In this document: positions 8,801 to 17,800 of the stretch, piece by piece
How positions within the stretch are numbered: the first letter of the stretch is position 1
How the letters are laid out: each line of letters opens with the position of its first letter
Source of the DNA: Anaerococcus hydrogenalis DSM 7454
GTDB taxonomy: Bacteria > Bacillota > Clostridia > Tissierellales > Peptoniphilaceae
Assembly: GCF_000173355.1 (NCBI RefSeq)
Contig: NZ_ABXA01000004.1
Coordinates: 1 to 41,539, forward strand
Direction: 5' to 3'
Length of the DNA: 41,539 bases
Notes under the pieces: model-generated
The model's database searches: none
Seen by the model: only the letters and a program-made list of their open reading frames with translations
Told to the model about the DNA's origin: nothing
Translations under genes and position numbers: made by a program

Positions 8801-11800
8801 ACAAAATTAAAGTCAAGGTTACAAATATAGAAGATAACCTTGGTAAACTTGAATTTATAAAAAGAAATAAGTTTATAAAACTAGACGGAGCAGAATTTAG
8901 ACTTAGAAAAATAAAAGCTGAGGACCTAAATGATGCTAAAACTAAATTCAAAGATCCATCTAAACTAACTTATGATTCAAAATACGATAAGACTGAAAAG
9001 GGCAATATTGGTGAATTTAAATTCGACCAAATCCCAGCTGGTTTCTATGTATTAGAAGAAACAAAAGTGCCAGAAGGCTACGAAAAAGCCCCACTCTACC
9101 TAATCGAAGCAAAAGAGATAAGAGATACTTCTGACAAGAAAAAGGTTCAAGTAAGCTTTGTACAAGAATACAAAGAAGTTACAAATGAAAAGGGCAAAAA
9201 AGAAGCAAAAATAGCAGATGCTAATCTTGAAACAGAAAAGGCCACCAGAGATGGTAAAAAAGTCGACCTTCCTATAATTAGGAACAAAACCAAAAAGACA
9301 GAGATCAAATTTAGAAAAGTAAGAACCGAAAACCTAGGAACAGACAAAGAACACCTAGGCCTAGGAGATGCTAAATTTAGACTAATGTCCCTAAAAATGG
9401 TAGATGGTGACTTCTACATGGAAGAAGCCTACACAGACAATTCTACCAAAACCACCCCTCCAAGAGCCAAGGTCGATGGCCAACAAGCTGAGGGTGGCGG
9501 ATATATCACCTTCAAAGACCTAAAAGTCGGCGAATATTTATTAGAAGAGCTAGAAGCTCCAAAAGGCTACAAAAAAACCGACCTCTACGGTTGGAAACTT
9601 GTAGTAAGTCTAGATAAAGATGGAAACTTCACCCACAAGCTCTACGAAGTTCCAAAGGCAAAAGAAGGCGAAAACCAAGATGAAATCTTCAACTCCAAGG
9701 ATCTAAAAGAAGTTAAAATATCTAATATAATTAAGGGTCATGAAAAAGTTGATGCCTACCAAATAGGAAACGACGCCAGAACCATAGATATAGACTTCAA
9801 AAAATACAAGGGAAAAATCGTAGAAAAAGAAAATGGCAAAACAGAAGTAGAAGCTACAGAAGTCAATGAAAAATTATTTGGCAAAAACAATCAGCCGGTA
9901 AGCTTTAACCTCTACAAGTCAGATTTCTATGGGGCAATAATAGGAGAAAAGGATGAAAAAGGAAACTTTATTCCAATCAATAAAGAACCTATAATCCAAG
10001 ATGATAAGGGCATCTTCCACCTAAAAGGCCTAGAATTTGGTGGATATTATATCCTAAGAGAAACAAACCCACCAAAAGACTACAACAAGGCTGATGACAT
10101 CCTTCTAAAGGTAGAGGCAGAAGCCATAGCCAACGAAGGCCAAATGAAGGTAATCGTAAGAGACCCTAACACCAACGCCAAAACCGACCTCCACTCAGTA
10201 TTTAAGGGAGTAGTCGATTTCCTTGAAAAAGAAAAACTAGGAAAATTCTCCATAAAGAAAGTCGGTAATGCAATAGGTTACACCGATGAAAAAGGAAATC
10301 CAATCAGAGTCGGCCTAAGACGTGCCTACTTCAGACTCTATACAGCAAATGAAAATTACGAAATAGAGTACAAGGATAAGGATAAAAAATATCCAAAAGA
10401 ATACATCCAAAAGGTAACACCTGGAGATCCAATCACAGAAGATGACGGCAAGGGTGGACAAAAGGGTAAAGACCCTGACAAACTCCCACCAAACCAAGGT
10501 ATAGTAACCTTTGACCAACTAAAACCAGGCCACTACGTCCTAGAAGAATTTAGGGGACCTGCAGGTTACGAAAGAGATCCAAACCCATGGTACATCCTAG
10601 TAGAAAGAGATGGAACAGTCAAAAAATACAGCGACAACCCAAAAACAACTAGAAATCCAAAACAAATGGACTACTCTACCCAAAGCGTAAGATTCAGGAT
10701 GGCAGGTCTAGATATATCTGAAAAATTACCAACTCCTAGATTGATGGCAAATCCAACAGAAGATTCTAGACTAAAAGAGTTATCATATAAAGCCAACAAC
10801 ACTGAGGACCTAGACATCACAGTAAAGGCAAGTGATGTTGATACAAAAGATGGAAATAGAACAATTAACTTATCAATAAGTCCAAAAGATAAAGTCTTAC
10901 CAGGCAAAAAAGTTCAAATGGTATTTTTGGTAGAAAGATCAAAAGATTCTTCATTGACTTCAGCTGGTTCGAACATTTCAGACGGTAGAACTCAAGATAA
11001 AAACATCAACTATGCTATAACACAAATTGCTAAAAAAGCGAAAGAAACAGGCACAAGTATAGATGTAAGCTTTGTGGAATATACTAATAATGCATCAAGC
11101 CTAAAAACAACAAACGTATCTTTAAATGATATGACACAAAATCTAGAAGATAATGATTATAGTAGTTTCTATGTTGATGGTGAAGGTGGAAAATCAGTAA
11201 GCTACAAAGATTATATTGGGAAAGCAGCTAATTTATCATCAAGAAACAACAGTATTGCCGATGGATCTGAGTACCTAAATAAAAATATTGATACCTACTT
11301 AAGCCAAATTTCTGCAAAAAACGGATATGATAAAAAAATCATGATTGATTTTGCAAACTTTAATGTAGGTGATGTTAAGAAGCATAGTCCAAAATCTGGA
11401 AAATATGAATTTTATAAGGCTGACCTTGTAAAGAAATTCAAAAATAATGGATTTGACACATTTGTAAGTCATGTTGACCAAAGGACTGTTGGTTTAGCAA
11501 GTGGATATAGAATACAATATGTAGATGAGATAATGCCACAACTTCCATATTTTGAATATAAAAACAATAGTGGATCACCAGGAAGAAACTCGGCGTCATA
11601 CTATGTTTATTCAAATATGATTAACAAGTTATTTGAAAATGAGGCTTTCAAAAGAAACGAAGAATCTTACCTAGTAAAAGATGCAAGCCTAAAAATAGAC
11701 CTAAAAAGTGTTATACATTTAGTAGAGGCTAAGGCTAATATTGGAGCCAACGATTTAACTTCAAATATATCAAAAGATAGCAAGGCTAATTCATTACAAT

Positions 11801-14800
11801 TAGATAAGATCAATTTAAAAAAAGGAGAAAACCTAGAATTTTCTTATACAGTAGACTTATTAAATAATAATGCTCAATATAATACTGACTACGAAATACT
11901 CGATTTCGATGGAATGAAAATTTCAAAAGATGGGAAAGATATCCCTATAGAAAGACATGACTCCACAGGTAATTATCTAATAACTAAAAAAATAAAAGAA
12001 GATACTCCAACACCAGACCCTGGAACACAAGAAGGCCACAATGTCATAACAAGTAGTACAGGTGGAGGAAGAATTAGTGCAAGTCCACAAAATCCTGTCG
12101 CAAAAGGTACGGAAGTTACGATAACAATCACACCAGATACTGGCAAGAAGTTATCTGAGATACTAATTGATGGTTACCCTGCAGATGTTGATGGATCTAA
12201 ATGCACCTTCGAAATGCCTGATCATGATGTAAATGTAGAAGCAAGCTTTATAGATGAAAATACCCCACATCCAACAGGTGACATGATTCTAAAGGCAAAC
12301 TTCATTTATTCTAACCAAAAGGATGGCATAGATGATAGTAAGTCTGTCCCAAAAGATTCTTCTCCAGGTACAGTTGAACTTTTCGTCAACAAAAGACAAG
12401 GTCTAGTTGATAATTGGGTCAAAGTTCCAAATAGCAAAAAAGAAGCTCCTTATAAGGGCACCTTAGAATACACAGGTCTTGACCTAGACTCTAATTACAA
12501 ACTAGTTTACACCAGAGATACAGAAATTGCTGGAGGTTGGGGATCTGAGACAGTATCAGAATACCGATTTGAATCTAGAGATGCTGATGAGAATAATACA
12601 GTTACAGTCAATATCACAAATGGTAACCTAGTAGAAATCTTCAACCACGATGAAACAGGTTTTAGGATTCCACTAAGAATTACCAAGGTCAACGAAAATA
12701 AGGCTGCTCTAACAGGTTCACAATTTAAGGCTCGTAAGCTTGTAAATGGTGAAAGAGTTCCAATCTATAAGAAAAACAAAGATGGCACCTACACCGATAC
12801 AGGCAAAACAGGCTTCCCTAAATACTACGATGAGAAATTCGACGGAGTGTCAGAAGCTACTGGTAAGCCAGGAGATAACTACTTCAGAGAGCTAACCCCA
12901 GGTATCTACGAGCTTGAAGAAATCAAGACCCCAGATAATACCTACAGACCTCCAAAAGATAAAAATGGTAATAACATGAAGTGGTACTTCAAGGTAGTAA
13001 TAAACAAAGAAAAAGTACCAAGAGATGCCAACTACATGGATATCACCTTTGACTTTGAACACACCTTCTCTGAAAATGACGATTTCAATATCGGCATAAG
13101 CGAAGCTGAAAAGAAAGAACTTATAGGCAAAACTATCAAGGGCTTCAAAAAAGGAGACCCAGACTTTGCTAGATATATCGAGGAAGTAAAAGATGATGGT
13201 CGTTCCGACCCAGCAAGGCCAGACGCCCCATACAAGTGGATCCACGATGCTAGAGTTACCAACTACAAAAATAAAACAAAGCTAAACTTCTTCAAAAAGG
13301 ATAAGGCATCTTATCAAAATATAGGAGGAGCAGAATTCTCCTTAAGAAAGGCTAAGCTTGATAAAGAAGGAAAGCTAGTATTTGAAAATAACAAGCCAGT
13401 TTATGAAGAAGAACCAACAAAGGGCGCTGATGGCAAGCCTCTAACACCAGAACAGCTAGACTCAATGAGAGTCCAACCTTATGATGAGGACAAGAAATTT
13501 GCCAAGGCAATTTCAAATGACCAACTAGGTGTAGAATTTACCAACATAGGCGAAGGCACCTACATCCTAGAAGAAATAAAACCAGCCAAAGGCTTTAAGC
13601 CTACCGATTCCTTCCTAGCTATCACCTTCACAGAAGATGAAAAAGGTTCATGGAAGCAAGAGGTAAAAGGCTACGAGAAAAACAAACAAGGCAGCTATCA
13701 AGAGATGTCTGATACAAACAAGTTTTTCTCTAAAAATACAAAGGGCGAATTTGTAAGTGTAAACAATGAAAAAGCCTACATCGACCTCAAATTCCAAAAA
13801 ATCGAAGGAAAGAAGGGCGAAAAAGGAAAGGATATACCAGTAGAATCTGCCGACTTTAAGCTAACCCAAGTCGATAAGAATGGTAAGAAGGTTGAGGGTG
13901 GATATGAAAAGACTATCTATTCATACGCCAACTCCAACTTCGAATTCAGATACCTTCCTATAGGTCGCTACAAGCTCCAAGAAACTAGAGCTATTACAAA
14001 ATTTGAAAAACCAGATCCATGGTTCTTCAATGTTGTTCAAGACGAAGAAACTCATAAGCTAAAAATAGTCTTCGAAAATGACCCAGATGGAACCCTTGAT
14101 AAGTCCATAGGCTTTAAAACTAAGGCAAATGGAGAGCCTGATTATGATAAGGATGGCAATTACCAAGACATCAAAATCAGAAACTACTCCAAGACCAACT
14201 TCTCCTTCATGAAGTTTAGAAATGAGACCGATGAAAAAGGCAACAAGCTCCCACTAAAGGACGCCTACTTTAGACTTACAAAAGTAAGATTTTCAATGGA
14301 TGAGAAAGCCAAAGCCTACGAATATCATAATGAAAAAGACGGTGCAGGACTTAAAAAATATGTCCATGGTAAGAAAGTCACAGAATATGATTCTAATGGC
14401 AAGATAACAAAATTCACTTACGATAATAAAGAATATAAGTATGACGAGAATAATAATCTTGTTAGCGTAGGGGGACAAACACCAACAGAAGAAGACAAAA
14501 AAGTCAAACCGGATGCAATCACAAATGCCACAGGTAAGTACAGTGCCCTACGTCGTTCCCAATCATCAGGTAAGGTAGACTTCCAAAACTTAGGCGAAGG
14601 TATCTACCAGCTAGAAGAAGTAACCATCCCAGAAGGCTACCAATCTAACACCAAGCAGTTTAAATGGATATTTAAAGTCGAAAAGACAGATGATGGCCTA
14701 CAAATAGTTCGTACCTACAAAGACAAAGATGGCACAAGTCACGATGTCGAAGATGAATACTTCAAAAAATATGATCCAGACTATTACAAAAAGTATGTAG

Positions 14801-17800
14801 ATAATAAGTTTAATAAAAATTCAAATATCGAAGGAGATGGCAAGACCAATCCTTACGAGATTACCAACACCAAAACAACCACAGACCTTAATTGGAAGAA
14901 AATTGGATCTAGGGATAAATCTAATAAAATAAAGAAGGACACCAAGTTCCTCTTATTAAAAACTTCAAACGATCCAAATGACCTTGAATCTGCCAAGTCA
15001 GGCCAATCAGAATTCCCACCTTACCAAGTGGAAAGCGAAGATGGTAATTTTGAAATCACCAACCTAGCCAAGGGTGTCTATGTATTAATAGAAACCAAAG
15101 CCCCAGATGGCTACGACAAGATGGATAGGCAAATAGGAATAAGAGTCTATGAAGATGCAAAGGGAACCTTACAAAAAGAATACTTTGAAATAAAGACCAC
15201 AAAGGTAGATGGTAAAGACACTAAGGAATTAGTAAAGACTCCTGGAGATTTCCAATACTTATTAAATAGAAATGCACAAAATCCAGAAATTGACACTGAT
15301 GGAGATGGCACCTTCTATGTAATTAATAAGTCCAAACCATATTTCTTCAACCTATACAAGGGCTTTATGGAAGGTAAAGTGTTTAAAAATATCACCAAGG
15401 GCAAGCTAAAGGTAAAAATTTATCGTGATCCTAAGGATACAAAAAACACTGATAAAAATGTCTATGAACAAACCATAGACCTATCAGAAGAGGCTCCTTA
15501 CAGGATAGACTTAAACAACAATATCCAATTTGGAAGAGACTATCTCCTAGAAGAAGTAAAATCCCCAGATGGATATGCTAAGACTAATTATAAGTACAGA
15601 TTAAAATTTGCATATCTACAAAGTACTCAACAATTTGTAGCAACCCTAACAGCAGTCCTAAAGGAAGTCAAAAAGGAAGATGGTACTACGGAATGGGTTC
15701 CACTACAAAATGCTAACAAACAAAATATAAGTGATTCTGGTCAGCTAATAGCAGGTGGACAAAATATTGGTGATGGATTCAAATTCCAAATTGTCAACAA
15801 GAAAACCGAAGTTGTCTTTACCAAAAAAGGAAAAGAAAAGGTCAAGATAGAAGATGACAAACTAATAGATAAAGAAACAAATCTAGCAAATGTCGAGTTC
15901 TACCTTGAAAAACAAGACCCAGATGATATAGGAAAGCCAAACCAAGGTTATTATCCATTGACAGCAAACATGGAAATGATAAAACCAAGGAAAAACGATG
16001 ATGGAACTACAACTTACTATTATATAAGTAAGGAAACTGGAAAAGAAATAATAGTTAATAACTTCGACCAAGATAATCCTGGTGATCCTATAAAAATCTA
16101 CAAATCTGGAGAAGACGGTAAATTCAAATTAACAGACCTAACCGACGGTTACTATAGACTTATAGAACCAAAAGCAGCCACAGACGAAGATGGCGACGAG
16201 TACATGAAAGTCAATGGCCCAATCAAAAAATTCAGAGTTGAAGATGGTAAGGTAAAAATTTACACAATCGACAAAGAAAATAAGCTCATAGAAAAAGAAG
16301 TAGATGGCACAAGCTCGGCCACAGTTACAAACATCATCAACGAAAAACCAGGCAAGGGTGAATTTACCCTAACCAAGGAAGATGAAAAAGGTGGTAAATT
16401 AGAAGGAGTTAAATTTACTCTCCACAAGACAGACGCAGACGAAACTAAAGTTGGAGAACAAACAACAGGCCCTGATGGTAAAATCAAATTCACAGGCCTA
16501 CCTTATGGCTACTATTGGCTAAAGGAAACAAAAACCAAAGACGGTTACATCCTAGACACCAAAAAGAAACTAATAGCCCTAGGTGGTGACAAAAAATGGA
16601 ATGTTCCAGATAAAAGAGAAGATGTTTCAAAATCAATCATCTTTGATGACACCCAAGACCAGCTTGTATCAACAGCTGATACACCTAATGAGGATACAGT
16701 ATATCCAAACAAGGCCGAGGGTATCTTTGCCAAATTCAACTTCAAGATTGACGAAAAAACAACCATCAAACCTGGAGACTTCTTCACAATCAAATTCTCC
16801 GACAATGTAGACCTAGATGGAATCAACAAAGATAATGATGACAAGGGTCAAAAAGGTGACCAATACTTCGATATCATAGGCCCTGCAGGACTTCTTGCAA
16901 AGGCAAAGGTAAATGATGACAGAAGGTCAATCACCTACACCTTTACAGAATATGTAAAAGACTACAAGCCAGACGCAATGTCCATGTTCCTACAACTCTT
17001 CCCTAACAGAAGAAAAGTAGACCACACCCAAGATATTACGGTCACTGCAGATATAGGAAAGAATATTGATATAAATTCTAGCGATTATCATTACTCAGAC
17101 TCTATAAACATAGACTACAGAGGAAGAAATGAAAAGATTGGATATAATGGTTACCAAAATCCAGATTCAGATATATCATCCTACATGCTAAGGTTAAACC
17201 CAGATGGTAAGACCTTCACAGCGATTTTATATCTAAACCCATGGAATAGAGAGATGTTAGGCAAGACCCTATCATTCACAACAGATGAAGATATCCTAGT
17301 AAATGAAAATCTATCAGTCAAAACCTATATCAAGAAGGGGACAGGAAGTACTACAAGTGAAAATGGTGGATGGAAAGATGGAGACCTACCAGATTCCTAC
17401 GATATATACGAAGAAGATTCAGATGGTAAGCTCAAAGTACGTTCTGATTTAAGTTTAATAAGCGATAATGGTGATAAGTACAACTGGTATCCAACCAAAA
17501 CTTGGACAGAATCAGAAGAAGTTAATCCTTATTACGGTTATGATTATTCTCAATATGATTACAATTATAGTAAATATAGGTATTACAAATATGTTACCAA
17601 GGACAACAGAGCTGATAATATCACTAGAAAAATAGATATCCCAGCAAGATATTTAAATAGAAAAGGCGATTCAAGCACTGCAACCTATGTAATAGAAATT
17701 AAGGGTGAGTTAAACCAAAATGCCAAGTCACTAAAAACTAGGGCAGACGAAACTCACTACAATTATAGGACAGTAAACAATATTACCTACAAAGATTCTT

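Noticed and set aside
16583-16810. Plus-strand open frame inside the giant adhesin
   Set aside because: It is out of frame with the continuous adhesin reading frame and has no ribosome site, so it is a shadow.
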